The notes below the pieces were generated by a model, which saw only the letters and a program-made list of their open reading frames with translations, ran no database searches and was not told the DNA's origin. From assembly GCA_004297935.1 (NCBI GenBank), contig SCRE01000017.1, positions 1-64,000 on the forward strand: DNA of 64,000 nucleotides. The letters run 5' to 3'. Numbering within the stretch: the first letter of the stretch is position 1; the number at the start of each line of letters is the position of its first letter. This DNA is from Microbacteriaceae bacterium. Lineage in GTDB: Bacteria; Actinomycetota; Actinomycetes; Actinomycetales; Microbacteriaceae. Made by a program: the position numbers and the translations under genes. Of this stretch, positions 47,691-57,232 are shown piece after piece.

Positions 47691-48380
47691 TTGCATGAGC
47701 GGCACTCTCTTCCCCCCAGCCGTCGGGCCGTGCTCCGTTCGGCCATCGGCGTCCTCTCCATGGGCGCGGTGGCCGGGCTCGCGGCCTGCACACCACCCCG
47801 ATCCGAAAGCCGACCAGTGAACACGCGTGACACAGATGCGCCGGGGGGAGGGAAAGGGAAAGTGCTCCTTGCTTACTTCTCTCGTGCCGGCGAAAACTAC
47901 TGGAACGGCGGCCGCCGCACCCTCACCACCGGCAACACTCAGGTCCTCGCCGAGCAGATCGCGAAGCGCATCGATTGTGACGTGCTCCGCATCGAAGCGG
48001 CCGAGCCCTACCCGGAGAGCTACAACGCGACGGTGGCCCGCAATGTCGACGAGCAAAACCGTGACGCGCGCCCCGGGATCGCCACCGAGATCCCCGACCT
48101 CCGCAACTACGACACGATCCTGCTCGGCAGCCCCATCTGGAACGTGCGACCGCCGATGATCCTTTCCACCTTCCTCGACACCGCCCAGCTCCCAAACACC
48201 ACCACGCTGCTCCCGTTCGTCACCTATGCCGTCAGCGGGCTCGGCGACACCCTGGCCACCTACCGCGGCCTCGCACCGCAGGTAAGCCTCGGCCGCGGAC
48301 TCGCCGTCCGCGGCGAGGAAGTCCGCGACAACACCACCAGCGTCGAACGCTGGCTGAAAGACGCCAGCCTCACCGCATAG
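47691..48380 (+). CDS. Exported flavodoxin-like protein
   Basis: The frame starts with TTG 47691 (the ATG at 47696 is out of frame). The 229-residue protein has a twin-arginine-like signal (SRRAVLRSAIGVLSMGAVAGLAAC) ending in LAAC, a lipobox. The flavodoxin fold follows: VLLAYFSRAGENYWNGGRRTLTTGNTQVLAEQI (FMN phosphate loop), YDTILLGSPIWNVRPPM, and TLLPFVTYAVSGLGDTL. It is 4 bp after the AKR gene. An exported FMN protein in an AKR operon suggests reduction of quinones or electrophiles at the cell surface; this is inference. Confidence 0.85.
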   Translation: MHERHSLPPSRRAVLRSAIGVLSMGAVAGLAACTPPRSESRPVNTRDTDAPGGGKGKVLLAYFSRAGENYWNGGRRTLTTGNTQVLAEQIAKRIDCDVLRIEAAEPYPESYNATVARNVDEQNRDARPGIATEIPDLRNYDTILLGSPIWNVRPPMILSTFLDTAQLPNTTTLLPFVTYAVSGLGDTLATYRGLAPQVSLGRGLAVRGEEVRDNTTSVERWLKDASLTA

Positions 48381-48437
48381 CTGGCTCCCACATCGCAGGC
48401 GGTAGCGATCGCGGCCGCCGAACCGAGAGGAACATCC

Positions 48438-49412
48438 TTGAAGTACACACGACTCGGCAACTCCGGTCTCAAGGTCAGCCGCATTGCCCTGGGATGCATG
48501 AGCTTCGGCGATCCCGCCAGCGGGCACCTCTCCTGGACCCTCCCGCAGGACGACGCCCTCCCGTTTTTCGAACAGGCGCTCGAAAAGGGCATCAACTTCT
48601 GGGACACCGCCAACGTCTACTCGTACGGCGACTCCGAGCGGATCGTCGGCGAGGCCCTGCGGCGGTTCACCCACCGCGACGAGATCGTGCTCGCGACCAA
48701 GGTCTTCATCAAGGTCGGCGACGGGCCAGGCGACAGTGGCCTGTCACGCAAGGCGATCATGCAGCAGATCGACGCATCCCTCACCCGACTCGGCACCGAC
48801 TACGTGGACCTCTACCAGATCCACCGCTTCGATCCAGAGACACCGGTCGAGGAGACGATGGAGGCCCTGCACGACCTAGTGAAGGCGGGCAAGGTGCGCT
48901 ACATCGGCGCGTCCGCGATGTGGACATGGCAGTTCGCGAAGATGCAGCACGCCGCCGACCTCCACGGGTGGACCCGGTTCGTGTCGATGCAGGACCAATA
49001 CTCCCTCCTCTACCGAGAAGAAGAGCGCGAAATGTTCGGCCTGCTCGCCGACCAAGGCGTCGGCAGCATCCCCTACAGCCCCCTCGCCAAAGGGCGGGTC
49101 GCACGGCCTGCCGGTGAGCAGACCAAGCGATCCTCCGACGACCCCGTGGGCAACAAACTCTTCAACGACCCCGAGCGCGACCGGCCCGTCATCGACGCCG
49201 TTCAGCGCATCGCCGAAGCGCGAAACGTCCCCATGGCGCAGATCGCCATGGCATGGGTGCTGAACAACCCCGTCGTCACCGCACCCATCATCGGTGCGAC
49301 CAAGCCGCACCACCTCGACGACGCAGCCGCCGCGGTCGACATTGAACTCACCGGCGACGAGATGATGACGCTGAACGAGCACTACCGCGTCCGCGACGCC
49401 GGCGGCTTCTGA
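48438..49412 (+). CDS. Aldo/keto reductase, second
   Basis: The 324-residue protein (start TTG 48438, MKYTRLGNSGLKVSRIALGCMSFGD) is a YajO/general stress-type AKR: GINFWDTANVYSYGDSERIVGEAL (Asp, Tyr), LATKVFIKVG (Lys), YQIHRFDPETPVEETMEAL (His), and the NADP end IIGATKPHHLDDAAAAVDIELTGDE. AGAGGAACATCC lies just before the start. It is the third gene of the run AKR, flavodoxin, AKR, NAD(P)-binding protein, probably one redox or detoxification operon. Confidence 0.92.
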   Translation: MKYTRLGNSGLKVSRIALGCMSFGDPASGHLSWTLPQDDALPFFEQALEKGINFWDTANVYSYGDSERIVGEALRRFTHRDEIVLATKVFIKVGDGPGDSGLSRKAIMQQIDASLTRLGTDYVDLYQIHRFDPETPVEETMEALHDLVKAGKVRYIGASAMWTWQFAKMQHAADLHGWTRFVSMQDQYSLLYREEEREMFGLLADQGVGSIPYSPLAKGRVARPAGEQTKRSSDDPVGNKLFNDPERDRPVIDAVQRIAEARNVPMAQIAMAWVLNNPVVTAPIIGATKPHHLDDAAAAVDIELTGDEMMTLNEHYRVRDAGGF

Positions 49413-49488
49413 CCGTCGACGCGGCCAGACCCAAAGGGCCAGGCCCAAGCAAACTAGCGCCCGTCAAATGCTCACGAACGGAATCAGC

Positions 49489-50250
49489 ATGACCAGAATT
49501 CGAACCGTACTCGTCGTCGGAGCTACCGGCAGCATCGGCCGCCTCGTCACCGAGGAATCCGTCCGACAGGGCTACGTGACCCGTGCGCTCGTGCGCTCCG
49601 CCGCGAAGGGTCGACACCTCGTCGCCGGTGCTGAGCCCGTCGTCGCCGACCTCACCGACGCAAGCACACTCGGCGAAGCCGTCGACGGCATTGACGCCGT
49701 CGTCTTCACCCAGGGAACCCATGGCGGTGCCGGTGCTGCAGAATCCGTCGACTACGGCGCAGTGAAAAACGTCCTCACCGCACTCGACGGCCGCCCGGTA
49801 CGCATCGCCCTGATGACCGCGATTGGCGTCACCGTGCGAGGTGACGGACACGATTGGAAGCGTCGAGGGGAACGTCTGGTGCGAGCAAGCGGCAATGCCT
49901 ACACGATCGTCCGGCCCGGCTGGTTCGATTACAACGACCCGGACCAGCTTGCGATCACTCTGCTGCAGGGTGATACGCGGCGCGCCAGCAACCCTAGCGA
50001 CGGTGCTATTTCCCGGCGGCAACTTGCGAAGGTCCTCGTTGACAGTCTTTCCTCCGCCCCTGCGGAGAACACAACCTTCGAACTCATCGCCGAATCCGGA
50101 CCGGAGCCAGCTGACCTCGACCCGCTCTTCGCGGCCCTCGACCGCGACCCTGCCGGCTCCATCGATGGGGTCCGCGATCCAGCCAACCTTCCAGCCAACA
50201 CCGAGCCCGACCGCGTGCGGGCCGACCTGGGCCGCCTCGGCGACCACTAG
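49489..50250 (+). CDS. NAD(P)-binding Rossmann protein (atypical SDR)
   Basis: ATG 49489 is preferred over 49468 as the product then starts directly with the nucleotide fold: MTRIRTVLVVGATGSIGRLV has the GxxGxxG loop. VVADLTDASTLGEAVDGIDAVVFTQG and YTIVRPGWFDYNDPDQLAI follow. It has 253 residues and is an extended or atypical SDR of the NmrA/YbjT type. No Tyr-x-x-x-Lys pair is evident, so it may sense rather than oxidise. End of the redox operon. Confidence 0.85.
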   Translation: MTRIRTVLVVGATGSIGRLVTEESVRQGYVTRALVRSAAKGRHLVAGAEPVVADLTDASTLGEAVDGIDAVVFTQGTHGGAGAAESVDYGAVKNVLTALDGRPVRIALMTAIGVTVRGDGHDWKRRGERLVRASGNAYTIVRPGWFDYNDPDQLAITLLQGDTRRASNPSDGAISRRQLAKVLVDSLSSAPAENTTFELIAESGPEPADLDPLFAALDRDPAGSIDGVRDPANLPANTEPDRVRADLGRLGDH

Positions 50251-50578
50251 CCGGGACAGTCCGCGTCGCTTGGCCAAAAACGATCGTTTACGACCCATTC
50301 GCGACATTGGGGGCCCCGGCACCGACGATTGGCGAGGCATCAATCTGCCCCCATTTCGAGGGCCATTTAGTAGCTACTTCTTTTCTCGGGTAGACGAGCG
50401 GGTACATACTCCCGTGTGGCTGAGTGCTTCTCATTTCGGGGGAGAGCTCGACCAGCCTTTCAGCACCATCGCCGCCGTCTGGCGTGGCGATGACGCATGC
50501 CTGATTCGTGCTGACACGTATTGCCTGCCGGGTCCCGCAGCCCAGATCTACTCGTTGCTTGTGCTTGGCAGGATTCTG
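50251..50578. other. Gene-free stretch before the RHS gene
   Basis: No supported gene, hairpin terminator or operator could be recognised in these 328 bases. It should hold the promoter of the RHS-repeat gene; CGTTTACGACCC and a TTTAGTAGCTAC stretch are the only AT-richer parts. Confidence 0.5.
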
Positions 50579-53500
50579 ATGCGCTCTTCTCTTCGTCGCC
50601 CCATTCATCTCGCTTCCTTGGCTGCGGTGGCAGCTGTCGCTCTTGCTGTAGCGACCGTTGCCCCCGCGCAAGCCGTGACGCGGCTGAGTCTGCCGGCCGG
50701 CCCTACGACAACGGGGCAGACCGGTGAGCGGCCGAACGCGACGCGGTGGAGTTTCGCGGTGACCGATCGAGTGTCAGCATCGGTGGATGTGGGCACCGGG
50801 AACCTGATGGTGACCACCAAAGGGCTCGATCTTCCCGGGGTGGCCAGCTCGGTGCCGATTGGAGCGACCTACAATTCGCTCGCTGGAACAACCGGGTCGA
50901 CGTCCACGATCTTCGCGAACAACTGGTCGTACGGCTTCGCCGGCGCAGGGTCGCTGAGCGCCGTGACCGGCGGCGTCGTCTACACCGCCGGCGATGGCGG
51001 CACCTGGCTGTTCACCCCGGTGTCGGGCTCGACCACCGCGTACACGTCCCCGGCCGGGCTGAAAGCCGACCTGGTCGGCAGCGCGAGCGGGTACACGCTC
51101 ACCCAGCGGGAGACCCAGCGTGTGGTGACCTTTGACACCAACGGGTGGCCGTTGTCGGTGAAGGACCGCAACGCCAACGCCACCCAGTTCTGCTACAACG
51201 TGAGCTCCTGCAGCACCGGCCCGAACACCGCCCCACCGTTGTACCTGCTGTCCCCGGCTGGTGCCGGCACAGCACCGAAGGCGTCGCTGTCGTATAACTC
51301 CTCGACGTTGACGTTCGGGATCACCCAGGCGAACGGCTCCTCGACCAGGACCATCCAGTACATCAAGGACTCCAGCTCCAATCTGACCAGCTTTGTCGAC
51401 GCGACCGGCAAGACCACCGGCTTCACCTACACGTCGGGGAAGCTGACCAAGATCACCTCACCCACGGGTGCGGTGACCAACTTCAGCTACGACAGCAGCA
51501 GCGGGAAACTCGCGGAGGTCGACCAGTTGAACACGACCGCGGGCTCGCCGGGAACCTCCACGACCCGGTTCGCGTACACGTCGGCGACGCAGACGCTGGT
51601 GGCGCAACCCAACACGTCCACCTCGAGCGGGGTGTCCTCGGTCCCGCACATCACGTACACCCTGGACGCGACGCAGCGGGTCACCTCTGTCATCGATGAG
51701 CAGAACCGGCAGCGAGCCAAGACGTACACGGCGAACTTCGACACGGCCTCCTTCACCTCCGGCACCGGCACGACTGCCGGCACCACCACGAACACGTGGG
51801 GTGCGAACAGCGGCCAATCGTTGACGAAGTCGCAGGCGCCGGGCGGGGCTGCCGACCAGGCCGCCTACGGCAACTCCACACCGGCGACCCAGTTCCTGCC
51901 CTCCTCCACCACCGATGACGCCGGCCGCACCAGCAGCTACACCTACAACGGCCCGGGAAACCCGCTCACCAGTGCGCAGGGCACGCCGACCGCTACTGCG
52001 ACCCTGACCTACAACAGCGACGGCACCGTCGCGACCGCGCTGGCACCGGGCAACGGCACTAACAAGACGGTGTACGGGTACACCAACCACCAGCTGACCA
52101 GCATCACCCCCGTCACCGGAACTAGCCTGGGCAACCGGGCGATCACCTACGACGACTTCGGACGGGTCAAGACCGCCACCGACGGCAAGGCCAGCCCCGT
52201 GACGACCACCTACGGGTATGACAAGGACGACCGGCTGACGTCAACCACGTTCTCCGACGGCACCCACTCGGTGGTGAACACCTTCGACGACGCCGGGAAG
52301 CTGAAGACCTCGGTGGACGCCAACGGGACGATCACCAACGGCTACGACCAGCTCGAACGGCTGATCTCCACCGTCAACACCGCCGGCGGCGGCACCATCA
52401 CCTACGGGTACGACAAGGCCTCCAACCTCGCCACGACAACCGATGGGTTCGGGACCACGACCAACAGCTATGACACGGCGAACACGCTCCTCACCTCGAA
52501 GTACCCGCACAACGGGTCGTTCCAGTACCTCTACTACACGACCGATGACCAGGGCCGCCGCACCGACACCTACCTCCAATCCGATCCCACCAAGGTGTTC
52601 TGGCTCGGCCACACCCACTACGACTACGACACCAGCGGGCGAGTCACCCGCGTGAGCGCCGAAACGCAGGCGAACGCCGACCCGGCCAACAAGGCCACCG
52701 TGTTCGACACCTCGTACTGCTACAACGCCGGCTCCGCCGCACCCACCTGCTCGACCACCACCACCAGCGACCGTTCCCAGCTGCAATGGTCGAAAGACAA
52801 CCTCACCGGCGGCCTCACCACCTCCTACGCCTACGACGGGTCCGGGCGCATCAAGACGGTCACCCAGACCGGCACCGGCGCGAACACCTGGAACTACACC
52901 TACGACGCGCGCGGCAACCGGCTCACCGCCGTCGTCACCGGCGCCAACCCGTCCTCACAGACGTTGACCTACAACGCCGCAAACCAGATCACCTCCACCG
53001 GCTACAGCTACGACGGGGCTGGTAACCTCACCGCCGCCCCCGGAGCGACCTACAGCTACAACGGCGCCCAGCAGATGACCCAAGCCGTCACCGGCACCGT
53101 CACATCCACGTACACCTACGCCGGAGCAAGCCAGAACCAAGTCCTCTCCGAGGCCTACTCGGGCCGCACCTACCAGATCACCTACGGTCGCACCGACACG
53201 AACGGGCAACCGGTCATCGAGGGCTACAACGTCAACGGCAACCAGGCCTACCTGTTCAGCGACCCCAAGACCGGACAGCCGACGATGCTGTCCACCTCCG
53301 CCGACCAGGACTGCATCTACGTGATGGATGGCATCGGTAACCCCGTCGGGCTGCTCACCGACTTCGCCACCAATGCCTTCACCTTCGCCTACGACCCCTA
53401 CGGGGCGGCAAACCTGACCGCTGGCGGCACCGGCAACGGGGCAGCACAAAACCCCTACCTGTTCAAAGCCGGCATCCAAGACCGCGCCACCGGCCTCGTC

Positions 53501-53812
53501 AAGTTTGGGCAGCGCTGGTACAACCCCACCACCGGCACCTGGACCCAGCAGGACACGCTCGACGCGCCCCTCGACCCTGCAAACGCCAACCGGTATGCCT
53601 TCGCCGGAGGGGACCCTATCAACGGCTCTGACCCCACGGGCATGGCTCCAACTGGCTGCAGCGTCGGGATGCTCACCGTCACGACGATCGTGGGGGTAAC
53701 CTGGACCGCTGCCGGCCTATTGGCGGAGGCGCCCCCGGCTGCTGCAGTAGCGGCAGTCGCAGGTGTTGTCTTCACTGCGGGCCTGGGCATCGCTTCTCTA
53801 TTCTGCGACTGA
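50579..53812 (+). CDS. Secreted RHS/YD-repeat protein, candidate contact toxin
   Basis: ATG 50579 opens a Sec signal peptide (RRPIHLASLAAVAAVALAVATVAPAQA) and the protein has 1077 residues. The head (GNLMVTTKGLDLPGVASSVPIG) is DUF6531-like. Many YD repeats follow (YDDFGRVKTATD, YGYDKDDRLTSTTF, YDARGNRLTAVV) that build a hollow barrel. The RHS core end is at about 940-1025: FAYDPYGAANL, LVKFGQRWYNPTTGTWTQQD and NRYAFAGGDPINGSDPTG. The final 55 residues after DPTGM are hydrophobic (VTTIVGVTWTAAGLLAEAPPAAAVAAVAGVVF), with no nuclease-like motif. A WapA-like secreted toxin with a membrane-active tip is a possibility. Confidence 0.88.
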   Translation: MRSSLRRPIHLASLAAVAAVALAVATVAPAQAVTRLSLPAGPTTTGQTGERPNATRWSFAVTDRVSASVDVGTGNLMVTTKGLDLPGVASSVPIGATYNSLAGTTGSTSTIFANNWSYGFAGAGSLSAVTGGVVYTAGDGGTWLFTPVSGSTTAYTSPAGLKADLVGSASGYTLTQRETQRVVTFDTNGWPLSVKDRNANATQFCYNVSSCSTGPNTAPPLYLLSPAGAGTAPKASLSYNSSTLTFGITQANGSSTRTIQYIKDSSSNLTSFVDATGKTTGFTYTSGKLTKITSPTGAVTNFSYDSSSGKLAEVDQLNTTAGSPGTSTTRFAYTSATQTLVAQPNTSTSSGVSSVPHITYTLDATQRVTSVIDEQNRQRAKTYTANFDTASFTSGTGTTAGTTTNTWGANSGQSLTKSQAPGGAADQAAYGNSTPATQFLPSSTTDDAGRTSSYTYNGPGNPLTSAQGTPTATATLTYNSDGTVATALAPGNGTNKTVYGYTNHQLTSITPVTGTSLGNRAITYDDFGRVKTATDGKASPVTTTYGYDKDDRLTSTTFSDGTHSVVNTFDDAGKLKTSVDANGTITNGYDQLERLISTVNTAGGGTITYGYDKASNLATTTDGFGTTTNSYDTANTLLTSKYPHNGSFQYLYYTTDDQGRRTDTYLQSDPTKVFWLGHTHYDYDTSGRVTRVSAETQANADPANKATVFDTSYCYNAGSAAPTCSTTTTSDRSQLQWSKDNLTGGLTTSYAYDGSGRIKTVTQTGTGANTWNYTYDARGNRLTAVVTGANPSSQTLTYNAANQITSTGYSYDGAGNLTAAPGATYSYNGAQQMTQAVTGTVTSTYTYAGASQNQVLSEAYSGRTYQITYGRTDTNGQPVIEGYNVNGNQAYLFSDPKTGQPTMLSTSADQDCIYVMDGIGNPVGLLTDFATNAFTFAYDPYGAANLTAGGTGNGAAQNPYLFKAGIQDRATGLVKFGQRWYNPTTGTWTQQDTLDAPLDPANANRYAFAGGDPINGSDPTGMAPTGCSVGMLTVTTIVGVTWTAAGLLAEAPPAAAVAAVAGVVFTAGLGIASLFCD

Positions 53813-53821
53813 GAGGGAGCC

Positions 53822-54136
53822 GTGTCGGAAAATAGCTTTCAGCCGAGAGCTGGGTTCATCGTTGGCGCAATCATCTTCCTAGTCCTTGGCGTGGTCGCTA
53901 TTGCCAACTACGTTCTCAGCCTGACCGCGGGCAGCGCTCCATCGTGGGTGTCCCTCACTGTGTGCTCTCTTGCATTCGCAATCTCTGCGGTGTTCGCGTA
54001 CTGGGCGGCGCGGCTGAGCGGCGGAAAGGGCCCCTTCTCCTCACGAATGGCCTTCGTTGGCATCGCGATTGCGATAGTCACAGCCGTATGCCTTTGGCTT
54101 GGACTGTTCTGGTTCGCAGGGGGTCAGGTCGCCTGA
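53822..54136 (+). CDS. Small three-helix membrane protein, candidate immunity protein
   Basis: GTG 53822 starts 10 bp after the RHS stop. The 104-residue protein has TM segments at about 11-34 (FIVGAIIFLVLGVVAIANYVLSL), 41-63 (WVSLTVCSLAFAISAVFAYWAA) and 77-98 (MAFVGIAIAIVTAVCLWLGLFWF). In RHS loci the gene directly behind the toxin tip is usually the immunity gene; a membrane immunity protein would fit a membrane-active tip. The link is by position only. Confidence 0.6.
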   Translation: MSENSFQPRAGFIVGAIIFLVLGVVAIANYVLSLTAGSAPSWVSLTVCSLAFAISAVFAYWAARLSGGKGPFSSRMAFVGIAIAIVTAVCLWLGLFWFAGGQVA

Positions 54137-54354
54137 AAATGCCTCGCTCTTGGGATGCCTCCTCGCAATCCAGACGCGAACCAAGCGGGTTGAACGAATG
54201 AGCTGGTTACAGGGTGGCGCCGCAGAATCAGAGCTGGGCGCAGCACCGACGTGCTTCCTTTCGAGCGACGTGCAAGCCGCCACGCGCGGACCTGAAAGAG
54301 TTGCCGCATGGCGAAGGGAGCTGGCCGTCTCGTAGGGTTCGATGTGCCCGGGTG

Positions 54355-54747
54355 CTAGCTCTCTAGAAGTCTCCGTTTGGCGTCCTCGTATTCGATATCC
54401 GTAAGAATGCCCTCCGCGTGAAGGGCGGCGAGCTGTCGGAATTGGCGCACAAAGGGTCGCGACGGTATGCCGCCACGGTCGCTGACGCGCCTATGCCGGG
54501 CCGTTGTTATGCACGAAATCAAGTAGATGGCTATCAGGCACAAGCCGACAACTCCGAGAACGAGACCCCCAATCGTCCACATTCTCGCGTCCGCGACGAC
54601 CGCGGTCGCGGCCGAGTCGAACTGGCTGACACGAGTCTCCGCCGTGCCTGCACGGTCTGCTTGGATCAGGAAAGTGGCTGTTCCGAAAATAGTGGCAGCC
54701 ACGGGAGTGCTAGTCCTGTTTCGAAATTGGTACTTGCGTAGCGTCAA
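54355..54747 (-). CDS. SHOCT-domain membrane protein
   Basis: The 130-residue protein has one hydrophobic segment near 62-80 (VLGVVGLCLIAIYLISCI), possibly a second weaker one near 15-30, and ends in a SHOCT domain: QLAALHAEGILTDIEYEDAKRRLLES. SHOCT domains are short oligomerisation or membrane-recruitment modules common in Actinobacteria. It is encoded opposite to the RHS locus; function unknown. Confidence 0.75.
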   Translation of the reverse strand: MTLRKYQFRNRTSTPVAATIFGTATFLIQADRAGTAETRVSQFDSAATAVVADARMWTIGGLVLGVVGLCLIAIYLISCITTARHRRVSDRGGIPSRPFVRQFRQLAALHAEGILTDIEYEDAKRRLLES

Positions 54748-54844
54748 CTACTTCGACTATTACGTCTACCTAGAACAGGTTGACTACCGTCGCTTTCACC
54801 CGAAGAACGCCCCAGAGTCAACGCCGACAGAGGAAGGGGCCTCA

Positions 54845-55534
54845 ATGTTTGGTCGTGGGAAATCATCTTCGGAACGCGTGCGCGGCAAGACCAGATGGCG
54901 GGGAGTCTGGGCGGCGATCGCCACCCTCTGCCTCAGCGGTGGAGCCGTTGTCTCAGCGTCGCCCGCCTTCGCCTGCGATATCAACAACCATTGCTATGCG
55001 ATCGCGAGCTACGGGACGTCTGGGCTCTACGGCGGGCAGGCGACGATAGCGCCGATTTCGGGGCCAGGCGTTGGCGCAACTGGCAACTTCGCGACCGACG
55101 AAGTCTGGCTTGTCGGCACCAACTCCGCGTACTGGGTAGAGGTGGGCTATATCGCGAACCTCGCCAACGTCAACGGCGTCAGCCAAGGCACGTCGGAATT
55201 CTGGTTCGATTCGCGGCCAGGCGGAGGGGCGCACGGGCATGTCCTGGTGTCTAACGCCACATTGGTGCCCAACAACTTCCGCGTCTATGGAGACGCGGCT
55301 GACGGATACACAGTGATCGACTCGAACTTCAACGAAGGCGACTCCACCAACAACACGATGACGGCAGGCCAGTTCCAGGTGGGATCGGAGGTCACGACGG
55401 GATCGAACGTGTGCTCTCTGGCTCACGACTACAACATGCAGTACTCGGGCGGCGGCGGATGGGTCAACTTCCCTTCGGCGAGTGTTAGCGGCCATGGAAA
55501 ACTGCCCGTAGGTGGCCATGGAATTGCCCACTGA
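54845..55534 (+). pseudogene. Secreted protein truncated by the IS21 insertion
   Basis: ATG 54845 opens a signal peptide (RWRGVWAAIATLCLSGGAVVSASPAFA) and a mature part with CDINNHCYAIASYGTSGLYGG, EVWLVGTNSAYWVEVGYIANLAN, EFWFDSRPGGGAHGHVLVSN and YGDAADGYTVIDSNFNEGDSTN. This looks like a Neprosin-like or similar all-beta secreted domain. The frame enters the IS at 55483, reads about 17 foreign residues and stops at 55534. Because the end is IS-derived, the native C-terminus is lost. The rest of the gene was not recognised to the right of the IS. Confidence 0.7.
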
Positions 55535-55577
55535 TGGCCAGTAGAACTGCCCGTTGGTGGCCATGAGATCTGCCCAC
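55483..55577. repeat. IS21 left multiple terminal repeats
   Basis: Four units: GGCCATGGAAAACTGCCC, GGCCATGGAATTGCCC, GGCCAGTAGAACTGCCC, GGCCATGAGATCTGCCC. They are binding sites for the IstA transposase and are mirrored at the right end. Confidence 0.85.
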
Positions 55578-55615
55578 TTCTATTTCTGACCCCCCGACCG
55601 CTTGAGTGGCGGGGA

Positions 55616-55672
55616 CCTCTTCCCGGGATTTGATGACGGTGTCTAGTCGCACCAAGTCGCCCCGGGAAGAGG
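55616..55672 (+). promoter_or_regulatory. Inverted repeat masking the istA ribosome site
   Basis: CCTCTTCCCGGG (55616-55627) pairs perfectly over 12 bp with CCCGGGAAGAGG (55661-55672). The AAGAGG at the end of the second arm is the ribosome site, 6 bases before ATG 55679. A transcript starting upstream of 55616 would hide it, whereas one starting in the loop would not. Confidence 0.7.
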
Positions 55673-55678
55673 CCCTGA

Positions 55679-57232
55679 ATGAAGTTTGACGGAGAAATCA
55701 TGGAAATCCTTGCTGCCTACGATCTGACCGGGTCGTTGCGCGCGACGGCCGAACTGACCGGCTGTTCACATCACACTGTCGCCCGGCATGTGGCCGCCCG
55801 CGATGCTGGCCGGCCGTTGGCGGAGCCGGTCTTCCGGGGCCGGGTCACGGACCCGTTTATGCCGAAGATCGAGGAATGGGTGGAGGCGTCCAAGGGCAAG
55901 ATCCGCGCGGACAAGGCCCACGAGAAACTGATCGCGCTCGGTTATACGGGTTCGGATCGGTCGACCCGTCGGGCGGTCGCGCAGGTTCGTGCCGCTTACC
56001 GGCTCGGCCGTGTCAGAGTGCACCGGCCGTGGGTGACGGAGCCTGGGATGTGGTTGCAGTACGACTTCGGCGACGGCCCGGTGATCGAGGGGAAGAAGAC
56101 GGTGCTGTTCGTGGCCTGGCTGGCGTGGTCCCGGTTCCGGGTCGTGATCGCGTTGCGGGACCGGACCGCGCCGAGCGTGTTCGCAGCGTTGGATCACACG
56201 TTCCGGATCATTGAGGGCGCCCCGACCTACGTGCTGACCGACAACGAGAAGACCGTCACGGTGTCGCATGTCGCGGGGGTACCGGTGCGCAATCAGCAGA
56301 CGGTTGACTTCGCCCGTCACTACTCGGTGACCGTGTTGACCTGTCAGCCGGCGGATCCGGCGTCCAAGGGCGGGGTGGAGTCCTCGGTGAAGCTCGCCAA
56401 GGCCGACATCGTCCCCAAGGAGACGAACCTGCGGGGCCAGTACGCCTCGTTCGCTGAGCTCGAGGCGGCGTGTGATGCGTTCATGGGCGAGGTCAACAAC
56501 CGGGAGCACCGGGCCACGAGGCGCAAGCCCCAGGCGATGCTCGAGGAGGAACAGGCCCGGCTGCACCGGGTGCCGGCCGCGGCGCACACGATCGCGTTCG
56601 GCCTGTCCAGGACGGTTCCGGAGAACACTCCGATGGTGACGTTCGAGAACGGCCAGTACTCGGTTCCGGCGCATCTGCTCGGCGCCCGGGTGTTCGTGCG
56701 TAGTCACGGTGTCGGCGCCGACGAGCAGGTGATCATCGTCCACGTCGGAGTTGATGGACCCGTCGAGGTCGCCAGGCATCTGCGGGCCCGACCGGGCAGT
56801 CCCGCGATCGAAGACAGCCATTTTCCTGAGCATCGGGCGAAGGTTCCGGGCGAGTACACGATCAAGGCCAGAAGCGCCACGGAGGCCGAGTTCCTGGCCA
56901 TCGGCGCCGGCGCTCACGCCTGGCTGCTGGAGGCGGCTGCGGCCGGCACGACCAGGATGACCGTGAAGATGGCCGAGGCGGTCGCCTTGGCCAAGATCAG
57001 CGGCACCGCCCAGGTCGATGCGGCGTTGGGTGAAGCGGCCACCTACGGCAGGTTCGCGACCGGGGACCTCGCCTCGATCCTGTCCGCCACCGTCTCCAAA
57101 GCTGCCCCGCACCGGGCCGACGAGACGACGTCGTTGGCGCAGGGCACGAGCGGGTGGGCCAAGATCGGTCAAGCATCCCGCACCCCGGTGTTCGAGGTCG
57201 TCGCCGACGACGAGCTGGAGGAGAGCGCATGA
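55679..57232 (+). CDS. istA: IS21 transposase IstA
   Basis: The 517-residue protein has an N-terminal HTH (EILAAYDLTGSLRATAELTGCSHHTVARHV). The DDE integrase core is: YDFGDG (first Asp near 126), YVLTDNEKTV (second Asp near 184), and PASKGGVESSVKLAK (Glu near 235). A C-terminal beta-barrel-type domain with FENGQYSVPAHLLGARVFVRSHG follows. IstA cuts and joins the IS ends and acts with IstB. Its stop overlaps istB. Confidence 0.95.
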   Translation: MKFDGEIMEILAAYDLTGSLRATAELTGCSHHTVARHVAARDAGRPLAEPVFRGRVTDPFMPKIEEWVEASKGKIRADKAHEKLIALGYTGSDRSTRRAVAQVRAAYRLGRVRVHRPWVTEPGMWLQYDFGDGPVIEGKKTVLFVAWLAWSRFRVVIALRDRTAPSVFAALDHTFRIIEGAPTYVLTDNEKTVTVSHVAGVPVRNQQTVDFARHYSVTVLTCQPADPASKGGVESSVKLAKADIVPKETNLRGQYASFAELEAACDAFMGEVNNREHRATRRKPQAMLEEEQARLHRVPAAAHTIAFGLSRTVPENTPMVTFENGQYSVPAHLLGARVFVRSHGVGADEQVIIVHVGVDGPVEVARHLRARPGSPAIEDSHFPEHRAKVPGEYTIKARSATEAEFLAIGAGAHAWLLEAAAAGTTRMTVKMAEAVALAKISGTAQVDAALGEAATYGRFATGDLASILSATVSKAAPHRADETTSLAQGTSGWAKIGQASRTPVFEVVADDELEESA

